DNA of 64,000 nucleotides from Pseudochelatococcus sp047501465 (GCF_047501465.1 NZ_JAZDRL010000002.1:558001-622000), one strand, 5' to 3'; shown: positions 17,560 through 27,188, numbered from the stretch's first letter. Notes: generated by a model from the letters alone, not told the origin. Program-made: numbers and translations.

Positions 17560-18564
17560 TTAAAGCGTGCTTTTTGCGCGTTCCTGCAAATATTTCTCGT
17601 AGAGCATGCCCATCTCATCAGCGAGATAAGCGCCAAATTCTGGTGCAATGGCTTCATCAATCACGAATGTCGTACGATCCTTGCGCACTTCGCTGCGAGC
17701 AATCGCCCTGCCCGCTGGATCGCGCCATATACGTGCGACAGATTTCTCTGGTGGCACCTTATCTGCGAGTGAAGCAAAGACCTTTGCAAAGCGACTATTG
17801 CTATCCGCCTTTCGAAATGCATCGCTTTCCAGCACTGCTCTAAGCCGCTGCGGTGCATCGGGACGCTTTAAATTTTCCGCCAGCACTAACCAACGCGCGC
17901 GCCCAATACGATCAGCAGGGCCAATCGCTTGCGCCAACTCATCGGGAATAAGCCGGGCAACAGATATATATCGACTGAGATCAGCCTTATCGGTTGAAAG
18001 CGCTGCCATAATGGTGTTGCGCTCAAAGCCAATATCCTCTAACCGGCGCGCGAAAATCGCCTTTTCAATATAAGAGAGATCGCGCCGCTCAAGGTTTTCC
18101 TTACCTTGAGCGACAACCATTTCAGCGTCGGTTAATGGCCGTACAATTGCTTTAACCGCAATACCCAGATGCTGTGCCGCCCGTAAACGACGATGGCCAT
18201 ACGCTACCTGATACCGAGCAGGAGCTTGCGACAAAGGTCGCACGAGGATTGGTACCTGCTGGCCGCTGGCGCTGATGCTAGCAACCAATGCATCAAACGA
18301 TGGATCAATTACAGAGTGCAATCGATCCGCTACCATACCGCTATCAATCAAATCTGGATCAAGATTGACGATAAGCGTCCCCTCCTCGATCTGATCTTGC
18401 AGCCTCGCGGCATTGCGTGCACCCTCTGTCAGCTGCTGCAGCGACGCACCCATGGCCGATACAGCTCCACTTTTGATACGCTCGCGCTCAGGCTCCGCAG
18501 CTTGCACTGGCGTTGTCACTTTCTTTTGCGTGAAAAGCGCGGTGATCGTATCCTTACGGCTCAT
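17560..18564 (-). CDS. repB: Partition protein RepB (ParB family)
   Basis: A 334-residue ParB-type DNA-binding protein of the RepABC class. The N-terminal region is followed by the ParB domain with the motif YGHRRLRAAQHLGI (about residue 125), then AQGKENLERRDLSYIEKAIFARRLEDIGF, typical of RepB, and a helix-turn-helix segment (ISVARLIPDELAQAIG). It binds parS and loads onto DNA to segregate the replicon with RepA. It begins at ATG 18564 behind GGGCG. parS lies 40 bases upstream, between repA and repB, as in repABC operons, and repA is immediately upstream. RepC, normally third, is absent: a hydrolase gene on the other strand follows. Confidence 0.93.
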   Translation of the reverse strand: MSRKDTITALFTQKKVTTPVQAAEPERERIKSGAVSAMGASLQQLTEGARNAARLQDQIEEGTLIVNLDPDLIDSGMVADRLHSVIDPSFDALVASISASGQQVPILVRPLSQAPARYQVAYGHRRLRAAQHLGIAVKAIVRPLTDAEMVVAQGKENLERRDLSYIEKAIFARRLEDIGFERNTIMAALSTDKADLSRYISVARLIPDELAQAIGPADRIGRARWLVLAENLKRPDAPQRLRAVLESDAFRKADSNSRFAKVFASLADKVPPEKSVARIWRDPAGRAIARSEVRKDRTTFVIDEAIAPEFGAYLADEMGMLYEKYLQERAKSTL

Positions 18565-18604
18565 GAAGAACGCCCTTTATGCCCAATCTAAATGCATCAT
18601 GATT

Positions 18605-18620
18605 GTTGGGAGCTCCCAAC
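18605..18620. promoter_or_regulatory. parS: parS centromere-like site
   Basis: GTTGGGAGCTCCCAAC is a perfect 16-bp palindrome that fits the RepABC-class parS consensus GTTNNNNGCNNNNAAC. It sits between repA and repB, the usual position, and is the expected RepB binding site. Confidence 0.9.
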
Positions 18621-18803
18621 ATCTCCACAATGCGCCATACTCTTTAAACTAAAACAGTACATGCAGTTCAAAATTTACAATCGAAGCTGCACACCAATCC
18701 GTGAGGCAAGCTGAATTAAAGGAATGGGTGCGGGTTAAAGCGAATGCATGGCTTTTTGCGCATCCAGTCCCACAAATCTCCATCAGCAACACGCATGGGC
18801 AAA

Positions 18804-20030
18804 TCAATATGCCTTCCGCCCCCAAGCGTCTGCTATTAAACGTGCAACTTCACCATTCACCGCATCCAATGCTTCCATAGCGCGGTCATACGTGGAACGC
18901 GTGAGGTTCTCGCGTCCGATTTCATAAAGCGTCTGTTTTGTTAGCCCCGCATCAGACACCGCTGCCGATTTTACCATGGGATTTGTCAGCACATGATCAC
19001 CAAAAAGATTGCGCAACAGCGCTACCACCTTGGTTTGAGGCCCATCCTGCGGCTCATATCGGGTGATGAGATAACGGATAAAATTATAATCCAGCGAAGC
19101 GCCAACACCTCGCACAACACTCAGCAAATCATGCATCATCAGCAGAAACTGGCTCATAGAAGCGATATCGAGCATCTGCGGATGCACGGTGATGATCATC
19201 CCCGTCGCTGCGCATAGGCCGCTAAGCGTCAGAAAGCCAAGATGCGGCGGGCAATCGATCACGACGATATCATAATCATCAGCCACATCATCCAAAGCGC
19301 GCGCAATCCGAGTATAGAAAATACCATGTGCACTGTTAGCGCCCGCAGCTAAGGCGCGCGGCGTATCGTGCTCAAATTCCATCAGCTCAAGATTGCCCGG
19401 CACAAGGTCAAGCCCATCGAAATGCGTCTTTCGCACAACATCACGCAGAGGCCGAACCTTGTCGTCATAGCGAATGGCCGCATACAAGGTATCATTCGCC
19501 TTTACATCAATCTCCGGCATAATACCAAGTAGTGCCGACAAACTCGCCTGCGGATCAAGATCCACGGCCAGAACACGATACCCATGTAGCGCCAAGTACT
19601 GCGCCAAATGCGCAGTCGTTGTGGTTTTACCAGAACCGCCCTTGAAATTTGTTACCGCAAGAACCTGCAAATGCTCACCATTCTTGCGACGAGGCAATAG
19701 CGCGTTCAAATCACGCCCACGCACACTAGACGCAAGCAGTTCCCGCAACTCATTGATTTGCCCTAACGAATAATGCCTGCGCCCATTATTCGACACTTCA
19801 GGCTTTGGCCCTTCATCCGCCAATGACATTTTGCGCAATGTTGAATCGGAAACACCAATCAGTCGCGCCGCCTCTCCAGAAGTAAAGCGACGCAATGTTT
19901 TGCGCGATGTTGGCGGAAAAAGCGCTTCGCTCATAGCTTGCAGTTGACTGCTCAGCAGCTCTGCGTGCTCACCAATAATCACATCAATAGCTGTCGACGC
20001 AGGGCCGCGATCCGATTCAAGCGTTGTCAT
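18804..20030 (-). CDS. repA: Partition ATPase RepA (ParA family)
   Basis: A 408-residue ParA-type ATPase of the RepABC class. The N-terminal region contains a helix-turn-helix (SGEAARLIGVSDSTLRKMSL, about residues 50-69) used for autoregulation. The deviant Walker A FKGGSGKTTTT is near residue 129, followed by LAVDLDPQASLSALLG, the VIDCPPHLGFLTLSG motif and the C-terminal RepA signature region with MVKSAAVSDAG. It binds ATP, moves RepB-parS complexes and represses its own promoter. ATG 20030 has GGTGGATTATA upstream. Repeats of TATCCGTGAT in the upstream region are the likely operator. Confidence 0.94.
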   Translation of the reverse strand: MTTLESDRGPASTAIDVIIGEHAELLSSQLQAMSEALFPPTSRKTLRRFTSGEAARLIGVSDSTLRKMSLADEGPKPEVSNNGRRHYSLGQINELRELLASSVRGRDLNALLPRRKNGEHLQVLAVTNFKGGSGKTTTTAHLAQYLALHGYRVLAVDLDPQASLSALLGIMPEIDVKANDTLYAAIRYDDKVRPLRDVVRKTHFDGLDLVPGNLELMEFEHDTPRALAAGANSAHGIFYTRIARALDDVADDYDIVVIDCPPHLGFLTLSGLCAATGMIITVHPQMLDIASMSQFLLMMHDLLSVVRGVGASLDYNFIRYLITRYEPQDGPQTKVVALLRNLFGDHVLTNPMVKSAAVSDAGLTKQTLYEIGRENLTRSTYDRAMEALDAVNGEVARLIADAWGRKAY

Positions 20031-20041
20031 TATAATCCACC

Positions 20042-20157
20042 ATCACGGATAAATGCCAGCATCCGCAAACTATCCGTGATCATAGCAGAACAACCTGATC
20101 ACGCAAGATGCCTGACATCAATAAAGGTAAAGCGCGAGGCTATATCCGTGATCACGC
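20042..20157. promoter_or_regulatory. Repeated operator-like sites upstream of repA
   Basis: The decamer TATCCGTGAT occurs at 20071-20080 and 20143-20152, and its complement ATCACGGATA at 20042-20051, 12 bases before repA. The last copy is part of the palindrome CGTGATCACG (20148-20157). The arrangement fits an autoregulatory operator bound by the RepA helix-turn-helix. Confidence 0.65.
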
Positions 20158-20357
20158 TTTTTGTTATATGCAAAAAGAAAACCTGGGCACTTCGTGGGCT
20201 GAGATTGCGCATCATGTAGGCACATAAAGCCTGCCCCGCGAGGGGCCATAAATCGTAAGCAGCCCACACCTACAATATGAGCAAGAATGTTTGCGCGCAG
20301 ACGAAAGGGCAAGCAGCTTTTCAACATGCTCGCGCTTAAGGCACGCTCAACACGTTA

Positions 20358-20585
20358 GGCTCAGAACCCATTAATGAACTTGCAATGGCATCGTCCATCA
20401 ATTGGAAAGTCTAAGATAATAAGAAATGGCATTGAGCGGATGAACACCATCCTTCGGACAACGTCCTGACCTGTGATTTGCCACATCAAGTTACTTGTCC
20501 GGAAATATAACCCGCTCTGCGTAATTTTCCGCACATATCCTGGTTATTACGCTGTCACTACAAGAGAATTAACAGGCCCCGAGCC
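20358..20585. mobile_element. 228-bp MITE-like element, copy 1
   Basis: This 228-bp segment is clearly homologous along its length to 55923-56150. Its ends are imperfect inverted repeats: GGCTCAGAACCCATTAAT at the left, and the right end read in complement gives GGCTCGGGGCCTGTTAAT. It contains no gene. Equal length in both copies and terminal repeats suggest a non-autonomous transposable element mobilised by an IS elsewhere. No clear target duplication is visible here. Confidence 0.75.
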
Positions 20586-20968
20586 CAGATACCCACAAGA
20601 CAGACCCCCTCCTCGAATAGCTAAATATGCGCGCACAAATATGACATCAGCGCCGAATAATGGCGACATTTCTTGTGGAAACAATGCCAAAGACGTCACA
20701 AGCATCCTTGCATGACTGTGCTGTGATTCCAAGATCATGGTAAACAAATGGTGACCGTCCGCAAAAGTTGACTTGCTAAATTAAATAAAAATGAGAGTGC
20801 GATTAATATTAAGTCTTCGTGCTTTTATAGACGCTGAAATAATAGAATAAACAAGAATAACAAAGTACATGGTAATAATCGGCAAGACAATGATTTTTGT
20901 TCACGTGCATTAAGCGTTGCGAAGAAAGTTGACTGAGTAACAATGTGTCCTATAGAAGGTTCTGCAAA
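20586..20968. other. Promoter region of the polysaccharide block
   Basis: About 380 bases between the MITE-like element and the first exopolysaccharide gene. It is AT-rich from 20770 on (TAAATTAAATAAAAATG, TATTAAG) and must contain the promoter. No gene or further repeat is visible. AGAAGG at 20955-20960 is the ribosome site that decides the next start. Confidence 0.45.
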
Positions 20969-23101
20969 GTGGTGATTGCGACATCCCGAGACGGCAACAA
21001 GGCCGACCAGACTGCCGCTGCGCCCACAGCAGGGGTTACGCGCACCTTTACCATCCGGGATCTGCTTGTTTCAGCCTTCTATCACCGTCGTGTCATTATC
21101 ATTGCAGCCCTTATACCATTTGTAATGGGCATTCTGCTCGCCCTCGCAACACAGGTACAATACACTTCAAGTGGTCTGTTGATGGTGCTGGTCAACCGCG
21201 ATTATTCAACAGCCCAGAACGTAACCGATTCCGGCCCTGCCGTACTGTCGATCGAGGGTTTGAAATCCGTTGAAGCCGAAGTACTTATACTCGAAAGTGC
21301 AGAAGTAATCCGTGCGACTATTGCTGAAGTTGGCGAGGAAAGGCTTTTTCCACCTTCACTGCTCGGCACAATAGCTGACACGCTCTGGCGCGATACACGT
21401 CCTAATAACGACCAGGAACTGGAACGGTTTCGCAAACAATTGCGCGCCAGCGTTCAGCAAGGATCGAATGTGGTGCTGGTCAGCTTCACCAATCCTGATC
21501 GCAATATTGCAGCGGAAACAACAGATGCGTTGATCCGTAACTATCTGGCGCGACGAAAGGTGCTTTTCGACAACCCTACGTCAAAGATACTTGTCTCTCA
21601 GGTTGAGCAGCTAGAAGCACGATTGCGCGAAACAGATGCGACCATTCGGGCGGAGATGGCAAGCGCCAACATTATTGAAATCGCACAGGATTTAACCCTG
21701 GCTGCCAATCAAGCAGACAGTATTCTGCAACGCTGGCGGCAAGTGCATGAACGTCGACGGGCTGTGGATGGACAGTTGCTGCAGGCACGCGAACAACAGA
21801 AGCGGTTAAGCGAAACCGTATTCGATTTTCGCCAACGCAGTAACGAAGCATCCCTTGATGGTGATGTCGGCGATTTGCTGGTACGGCTACGAACCGAACG
21901 GCAAACATTGATCAGCCAGTACGCGCCCAATCATCCGCGCATTAAAGAGATCGACGCGAAGATCAAAGTGGTGCTTGACGCTGTCAAAAATCCCCAGGAT
22001 CGCACCGCAACAACCGAGCGGGATGTGCGTAATCCGTCCGTGGCATTCCTGAGCAATATGATCCTTAGCTTGCAGGTGGAGGAGGATGCCCTCGATCAGC
22101 AGATAAAGGAGCTTGAGGAGCAGAAAAAACGGGCCGATGAGCGCATTGGTGTGCTACGGGATGCCGAAGGCCGCCTGCGCGTGTTGCAGCGCGAACGTGC
22201 GGTATTGACTGAGGCGCATCGAGAATATGTAAAACGCGCAGAAGCGGCACGGATTGAGGAAGCGGCCTCAAGTGTGCGTGCCTCAAATGTACGCATCATT
22301 CAGAGCGGGCGCGATGATATTGTGCCCCGAAATCTGGCGCTGGCTTTCCTTTCTGCAGGCCTGTTAGCTGGTATTCTTTCAGGTGCGGCGGCTGGTGTCA
22401 TTGCGTCAGAGTTGCGGCCTGGCTTTATCCGCCAGGAAGATGCTGAACGCACCCTGGGGCTGCCGGCTCTCGCAGCCTTCTCGAATGATCCCGATGATTT
22501 TGATGGACTCGCGAACCACCAGACCATGCTGTCTCTCGTGGCACGCTTGATGGATATTCGCATCATCGGTCGGCCCATATCATCGTTACAGCTTGTGGAT
22601 GTAAGCGCGCCAGAAGATAAAGCCTCGCTCACAAAAGCTTTGGCGATGGAATTAAGCGCTGGCCGTAAATTGCGCACACTCGTTATTGGCCTATCCATAA
22701 CAAATGCGCTTGAGCGGATCAGCACGCATGAGGTGCTTGAACGCAACGGAATCCTGGTCACGAAAACCAGTACGCCAGGGCTCGATATTGCATCGGTTAA
22801 TGAGGATTCGCCGCTGATTGACCTGCGCAGTTCAAGCGAGCAAGCACGAGAAACCATCCTCCAACTGCGCGATAACTATGATGTGGTCCTTATAAGCTAT
22901 CCAGCTTCCTCCATTCATCTGGCACGGCGGTTCGCGGCAGCGGTTGATGCAAGCGTTCTTGTGATCCGTGCAGAGCATTCACGTAGCCCTGTAGCTACCT
23001 GGACACGTGACAATATTTTCGACGCTGGCGGTGGCATCGCCGGCTTTGTCTTCACGGGAAGAAAATTCTACCTTCCGGAATGGATCTACCGATGGTTATG
23101 A
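20969..23101 (+). CDS. Polysaccharide co-polymerase (Wzz/GumC type) with degenerate kinase domain
   Basis: A 710-residue inner-membrane chain-length regulator for exopolysaccharide. A first helix (IIIAALIPFVMGILLALA, about residues 43-60) is followed by the Wzz domain, a long periplasmic coiled coil (about residues 200-430, e.g. LRETDATIRAEMASANI) and a second helix (LALAFLSAGLLAGILSGAAAGVI) near residue 475. The C-terminal 220 residues resemble a bacterial tyrosine kinase fold, but the Walker A motif is absent: the equivalent region reads SAPEDKASLTKALA. So it probably does not autophosphorylate. GTG 20969 is preferred over GTG 20945 because AGAAGG lies 8 bases before it. The outer-membrane exporter gene overlaps its end. 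Confidence 0.85.
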   Translation: MVIATSRDGNKADQTAAAPTAGVTRTFTIRDLLVSAFYHRRVIIIAALIPFVMGILLALATQVQYTSSGLLMVLVNRDYSTAQNVTDSGPAVLSIEGLKSVEAEVLILESAEVIRATIAEVGEERLFPPSLLGTIADTLWRDTRPNNDQELERFRKQLRASVQQGSNVVLVSFTNPDRNIAAETTDALIRNYLARRKVLFDNPTSKILVSQVEQLEARLRETDATIRAEMASANIIEIAQDLTLAANQADSILQRWRQVHERRRAVDGQLLQAREQQKRLSETVFDFRQRSNEASLDGDVGDLLVRLRTERQTLISQYAPNHPRIKEIDAKIKVVLDAVKNPQDRTATTERDVRNPSVAFLSNMILSLQVEEDALDQQIKELEEQKKRADERIGVLRDAEGRLRVLQRERAVLTEAHREYVKRAEAARIEEAASSVRASNVRIIQSGRDDIVPRNLALAFLSAGLLAGILSGAAAGVIASELRPGFIRQEDAERTLGLPALAAFSNDPDDFDGLANHQTMLSLVARLMDIRIIGRPISSLQLVDVSAPEDKASLTKALAMELSAGRKLRTLVIGLSITNALERISTHEVLERNGILVTKTSTPGLDIASVNEDSPLIDLRSSSEQARETILQLRDNYDVVLISYPASSIHLARRFAAAVDASVLVIRAEHSRSPVATWTRDNIFDAGGGIAGFVFTGRKFYLPEWIYRWL

Positions 23102-23862
23102 TGCTGAAGCACGTGGGTATTTTCGCTGCTGTAACCCTGCTTGCCGGGTGTGCTGCGGAGGGCCGCAATGAAAAAGCGCTAACCACCGGTCAGAACCTCA
23201 GCTTTACCGAGGTCAATGCCAATCGCTTTGTGGAGTGGAGCGAGGCGGAAACGCCTGTTTACCGTGTTGGACCGGGCGATAAGCTGAAAGTCAAGTTTCT
23301 GCTCACCCAGGATATGGACGAAAATGTCACCGTCTCGCCTGATGGCCACATCGGGCTACGCGCAACCGGGCAGGTACGCGTTGAAGGGCGTTCATTGACT
23401 GAAATTGAAAAGGCTATCCGCGTTGCAGCACGGCGCAATATCACCGATCAGCAGGTTGTTGTATCACTTGAAGAAGCGATTTCTTCCCGCATCTATATCG
23501 GGGGCGCAGTGCATAATCCCGGACCAATGAGTCTGACTGATCTGCGTCTTAGCGCCTTACAAGCAGTGTTGTTGGCTGGTGGCTTCAGCGATGATGCACG
23601 TCTTGGTCAAATTGCCATAATCCGCCGTAGCGCAAAGGGTGAGCCGATGCTACGCACACTCAATATCCGCGATACGATTGAAACGGGACGCACCAACGAC
23701 GTGGCATTGCAGCCGGGCGACGTTCTTTATGTACCACGTAGCTCCATTTCGGAGGTTAACCTGTGGGTCGATCAGTTCATTAACAAGGTCGTGCCATTCC
23801 AGCGATCGTTCAACTATACATTGGGTGCTTACCGCACCAGCACCGGTGGTTTTGTGCCGTGA
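23092..23862 (+). CDS. Polysaccharide export lipoprotein (Wza/OPX type)
   Basis: A 256-residue outer-membrane polysaccharide export protein. A lipobox LLAGC follows a short hydrophobic signal (IFAAVTLLAGC), so the mature protein is a lipoprotein. The Poly_export domain begins at VYRVGPGDKLKVKF (about residue 60), and an SLBB-type domain follows with RIYIGGAVHNPGPMSL and LQPGDVLYVPRSSI. It forms the exit channel for the polymer made by the neighbouring genes. ATG 23092 overlaps the end of the co-polymerase gene; 23080 and 23098 are alternatives. The C-terminal tail ends in FNYTLGAYR, and only a short membrane-spanning end is present. Confidence 0.87.
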   Translation: MVMMLKHVGIFAAVTLLAGCAAEGRNEKALTTGQNLSFTEVNANRFVEWSEAETPVYRVGPGDKLKVKFLLTQDMDENVTVSPDGHIGLRATGQVRVEGRSLTEIEKAIRVAARRNITDQQVVVSLEEAISSRIYIGGAVHNPGPMSLTDLRLSALQAVLLAGGFSDDARLGQIAIIRRSAKGEPMLRTLNIRDTIETGRTNDVALQPGDVLYVPRSSISEVNLWVDQFINKVVPFQRSFNYTLGAYRTSTGGFVP

Positions 23863-24077
23863 TTGCAATATCTTGCTTCTTCAAAAACATAGACCAACCG
23901 GACACACTCGCGTAACCTGACATCATGGATAAGCGAAGGTTTGCGTTAATCTGGAATGGCAAAACTAAAGAAGCATATTGTTAGGTGCACATATGGCCTG
24001 CAGCATACAATTATCTGCAGGTTATCCAGGCGCAACGATCAATACATCCTGAGACGGCAGAGGCAGGAGAGCATGCT

Positions 24078-24962
24078 ATGCAGGAAGCGAATACAGCTAT
24101 AGCGCATTGCGACAGCCCTGTTGCCAGCATTCACTTCCTCGGATTAGACCTTGCGGACCTTGATACGGCTGCCGCCGGTGCCATGATCGCAGCGCGCCCA
24201 CCGGGGGCTCCGTTTGCCTACATTGTCACACCAAACGCACAGCATTTTGTATTACTCGACAGGGAACGGAAGGCTCTTGCCCGGGCTACACAATCCTATC
24301 CTATGGCTAAAAGCCCCGGTCGTCTCACAGATGCGTACAATCATGCATGGCTTCGTTTGTCTGATAGTCAGGTTGTGCGGTTGCTGGCACGTCTTTTTCA
24401 CGGCCTGAGATTGCCTTTAGCTGCAGGAAGCGATCTCACAGCATGGCTATTTGCCAATGTTATCAAGCCCAATGATACCATCACAGTGATTGGCGGCGAT
24501 GCTGAGCTTGAAAGGCGCTTGCGCGCACAATTCCATCTCACGCGGCTATCATTACATGCACCACCTATGGGCTACATCAACAATCAGGAAGCAGTCGCGG
24601 CCTGTGTTGACTTTGTGCGCGCACACCCAGCCCGTTTTATATTTCTGGCAACAGGCGCCCCGCAGTCGGAATATCTGGCACAGCGTCTATCGCAAGAGCG
24701 GGGTATTACGGGTGTAGGTCTGTGCATTGGTGGGTCGTTGTTATTTATCACGGGCATTACCACACGTGCGCCTGTTATTTTCCGGCGATTAGGGCTTGAA
24801 TGGCTCCACAGAGTTTTAAGTAATCCGCGCCGCTTTGTGCGCCGACTTTTTGTAGATTCCGTGCCTGTCATTCCGATGGTTATGCGAGATGCCTTTTCCA
24901 GGCAAAGATTGATATCCGCTGATAGCAAGCAACACGATATCGATGGTAGGGATTCCGCATGA
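24078..24962 (+). CDS. WecG/TagA/CpsF family glycosyltransferase
   Basis: A 294-residue glycosyltransferase of the WecG/TagA family, which adds N-acetylmannosamine-type sugars to a lipid-linked acceptor. Family features are the FLGLDLADLDT start, the IVTPNAQHFVLLDRE motif near residue 55, VPLAAGSDLT-like RLPLAAGSDLT near residue 114, VIGGDAELERRL near 140, and ATGAPQSEYLAQRL plus GVGLCIGGSLLFITG in the C-terminal half. ATG 24078 has GGAG upstream; the longer frame from 23985 lacks such a site. The next gene starts at 24959 with a 4-base overlap, so the two are translationally coupled. Confidence 0.85.
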   Translation: MQEANTAIAHCDSPVASIHFLGLDLADLDTAAAGAMIAARPPGAPFAYIVTPNAQHFVLLDRERKALARATQSYPMAKSPGRLTDAYNHAWLRLSDSQVVRLLARLFHGLRLPLAAGSDLTAWLFANVIKPNDTITVIGGDAELERRLRAQFHLTRLSLHAPPMGYINNQEAVAACVDFVRAHPARFIFLATGAPQSEYLAQRLSQERGITGVGLCIGGSLLFITGITTRAPVIFRRLGLEWLHRVLSNPRRFVRRLFVDSVPVIPMVMRDAFSRQRLISADSKQHDIDGRDSA

Positions 24963-26353
24963 CCTCATCCGCATCGCCGATAGAGCCCCCCAGGCGAGGT
25001 ATAGCACTGCAATTCCACGCTCAGATGCCACCGCAAACGAGCAGTATCCATCGGGCAGCAATCACTGCTATTCTATTGCTAACTTTGCCATTTTTTGGCC
25101 AGAGCTTTTATTACATGGTCCAGTGGCCAGCCCTTTATTATCTTTCAAAGGGATGGCCGGTTTTTGTCGCATTGCTGACCGTGCGTGGCATATTGGGCGA
25201 TAGTGTACCGTTAAGAGCACAATTTCTGCTGCTTCTCACTTTCACAATTGGTATCACCCCGATCATGGCAATCATCCAGTTCAGCGGGGGAATTGTGGAT
25301 GCCATGCTGACCACGGTCAAGATCTGGCCGTTCACCTATTATTTTGCCTTTCTGGCACTTCTGACACTCTTGAAGCCTTCGCCCCGCCAACTTGGTCGCA
25401 GCGTGTTGGCGCTGGGGGCCGCAACTATGCTCTTGATGCCGGTTTTGTGGATTGCTTTACCCTCAAGCTGGTATTCGACAGATGCGGTCAATGCCAAATT
25501 TCTGCTTTTCGATGTCGAACGTGGTTATCGCATTTATATGCCAATGTTTTTTGGCATGCTATTCCTGTTCTATCTCGTCCGCCGACTGTCAGTGCAGCGT
25601 GAACTATGGGTTGCGTTGGCGGTTGTGTCTTGTTTCGTTATTTTGGTGATGGTTTTCAAGCAACGCACAAGCATCGCCTCTGCAGCGCTGGTTACAAGCC
25701 TCATTCTTACCCCCGCGCGCTGGCGGCGTCTTGTTGTTGCTTTCCTTATGATAGCAATCGTCATTGCCATCGTTTACCTCTTCATGCGCCCACCAGTGGA
25801 AACTTTGCTTGGATCATTAGGCGGCTCACTGACAGTGCGTCTTCTCTCACTTCAATCCGCGATCAGCTACATTGGCAGCGATCCTCTCAATTGGCTCATA
25901 GGCAAGGGAACGACATCACGCTTTGGGAGCGTGTCCATGTCCGATGTGCTGGGGAATGCTTACTTCTTTTTGGCAGATATTGGCTGGATTGGCGTCATTT
26001 TCGAGTATGGGCTGATCGGCGCAGCATTAATTCTCACGCTCTATATTTCGGGCTTCAGGTTATCGCGCAAGATTGCCAACGATCAGACAAATACAGACCA
26101 TGCAATGTTTTCGCTGGCAATCAGTGACTATATTCTCTTCATGCTCATCCAGTCTGCGGTTTACTCGCTTGTGTTTGTGCCGGGAGAATTTGCAACTTTA
26201 TTAGCGATTGCTGTCTATCTCGCTCGCTTTACCCCTATCACATCCACTGTCAGCTCTCCTCCCAAAGAGCCTGCCATTCGTCCTTCCATTTACTTCAAAC
26301 CTCCTCAGCAGGTGATTTTTCATGCTCCGCCGCATCCAAAAGCTCGTTTCTGA
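24959..26353 (+). CDS. O-antigen ligase / Wzy-like polymerase
   Basis: A 464-residue integral membrane protein with about eleven predicted helices, for instance AAITAILLLTLPFFGQSFYY, LVVAFLMIAIVIAIVYLFM and IGVIFEYGLIGAALILTLYI. A large periplasmic loop with RYLLSLQSAISYIGSDPLNW-like content and the GKGTTSRFG motif lies in the second half, as in Wzy_C proteins. Such proteins polymerise or transfer repeat units in the periplasm. It starts at ATG 24959, overlapping the glycosyltransferase stop. The C-terminus overlaps the next gene. Whether it is a polymerase or ligase is unclear; its position in an exopolysaccharide block favours polymerase. Confidence 0.8.
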   Translation: MTSSASPIEPPRRGIALQFHAQMPPQTSSIHRAAITAILLLTLPFFGQSFYYMVQWPALYYLSKGWPVFVALLTVRGILGDSVPLRAQFLLLLTFTIGITPIMAIIQFSGGIVDAMLTTVKIWPFTYYFAFLALLTLLKPSPRQLGRSVLALGAATMLLMPVLWIALPSSWYSTDAVNAKFLLFDVERGYRIYMPMFFGMLFLFYLVRRLSVQRELWVALAVVSCFVILVMVFKQRTSIASAALVTSLILTPARWRRLVVAFLMIAIVIAIVYLFMRPPVETLLGSLGGSLTVRLLSLQSAISYIGSDPLNWLIGKGTTSRFGSVSMSDVLGNAYFFLADIGWIGVIFEYGLIGAALILTLYISGFRLSRKIANDQTNTDHAMFSLAISDYILFMLIQSAVYSLVFVPGEFATLLAIAVYLARFTPITSTVSSPPKEPAIRPSIYFKPPQQVIFHAPPHPKARF

Positions 26354-27188
26354 ACCTGCCTTCCAGGAGGCCCCCCTAACTGTCCTCACCCGTGCAGCGG
26401 CATGGACCGGTCATCTGCTTGCAGGCAAGTTGGGACGTCCCAGTCCTATTTTCACGCTAACAGCGCAGGGGGAACGCCTCACGGTACCTTCCGACATGCG
26501 TTATACTTCGGTCGCAACATTTCTACTGCGCGACTGGAGTGAGCCGGAGCTGCATGAGCTGGATCTCTTCGTACATCCAGGCGACTATGTGATTGATGTT
26601 GGGGCTAATATCGGACTCTATACATTGAAGGCAGCCCGTCTTGCTGGCCCCCAGGGCCATGTGATTGCTGTCGAGCCAGGCACAGCAGCGCGCACACAAC
26701 TGCTTGCTAATCTCGCCCTCAACCCGTTCAAGCAGGTGACAGTCATTGGCAAGGCGCTGGCAGAAGCAGAGGGTGAGGCCACGCTGCATCACGTCGCACT
26801 TGGTGATGATCCGCAAGCTTTTTCGTTGATCGCTGATACAACTACCACGGAAGGCGAGACAGTCGCCACCACGACGCTGGATACACTGGCAGCAGAGCTT
26901 GCATTACCACGTGTCGATCTCATCAAGATTGATGTTGAAGGTTTTGAGGCCAATGTTCTCGCAGGGGCGCGCGGAACACTAATGAACTGGCATCCAACGG
27001 TTATTTTCGAAATCAACACGGATACACTAAAGCGCAGTGGCCGCCCGCTGGATGGCGCCTGGAAGGAACTGGAAGCGCAAGGTTACGCATTTTTCAAAAT
27101 GGAAGGCCGCCATTTCCAACCCCTCACAACAATGCCCGACACTTTCGGCAATATCATAGCCCGCCATCCCGCACGCAATGCCGGCTAA
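26322..27188 (+). CDS. FkbM family methyltransferase
   Basis: A 288-residue SAM-dependent methyltransferase of the FkbM class. The SAM-binding motif YVIDVGANIGLYTLKAARL is near residue 88, the acidic strand VIAVEPG follows, and the family motif DLIKIDVEGFEANVLAGA is near residue 200. FkbM enzymes often methylate hydroxyl groups of sugars in exopolysaccharides, and the location at the end of the polysaccharide block supports this. It begins at ATG 26322, 32 bases inside the preceding gene. The acceptor sugar is unknown. Confidence 0.85.
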   Translation: MLRRIQKLVSEPAFQEAPLTVLTRAAAWTGHLLAGKLGRPSPIFTLTAQGERLTVPSDMRYTSVATFLLRDWSEPELHELDLFVHPGDYVIDVGANIGLYTLKAARLAGPQGHVIAVEPGTAARTQLLANLALNPFKQVTVIGKALAEAEGEATLHHVALGDDPQAFSLIADTTTTEGETVATTTLDTLAAELALPRVDLIKIDVEGFEANVLAGARGTLMNWHPTVIFEINTDTLKRSGRPLDGAWKELEAQGYAFFKMEGRHFQPLTTMPDTFGNIIARHPARNAG

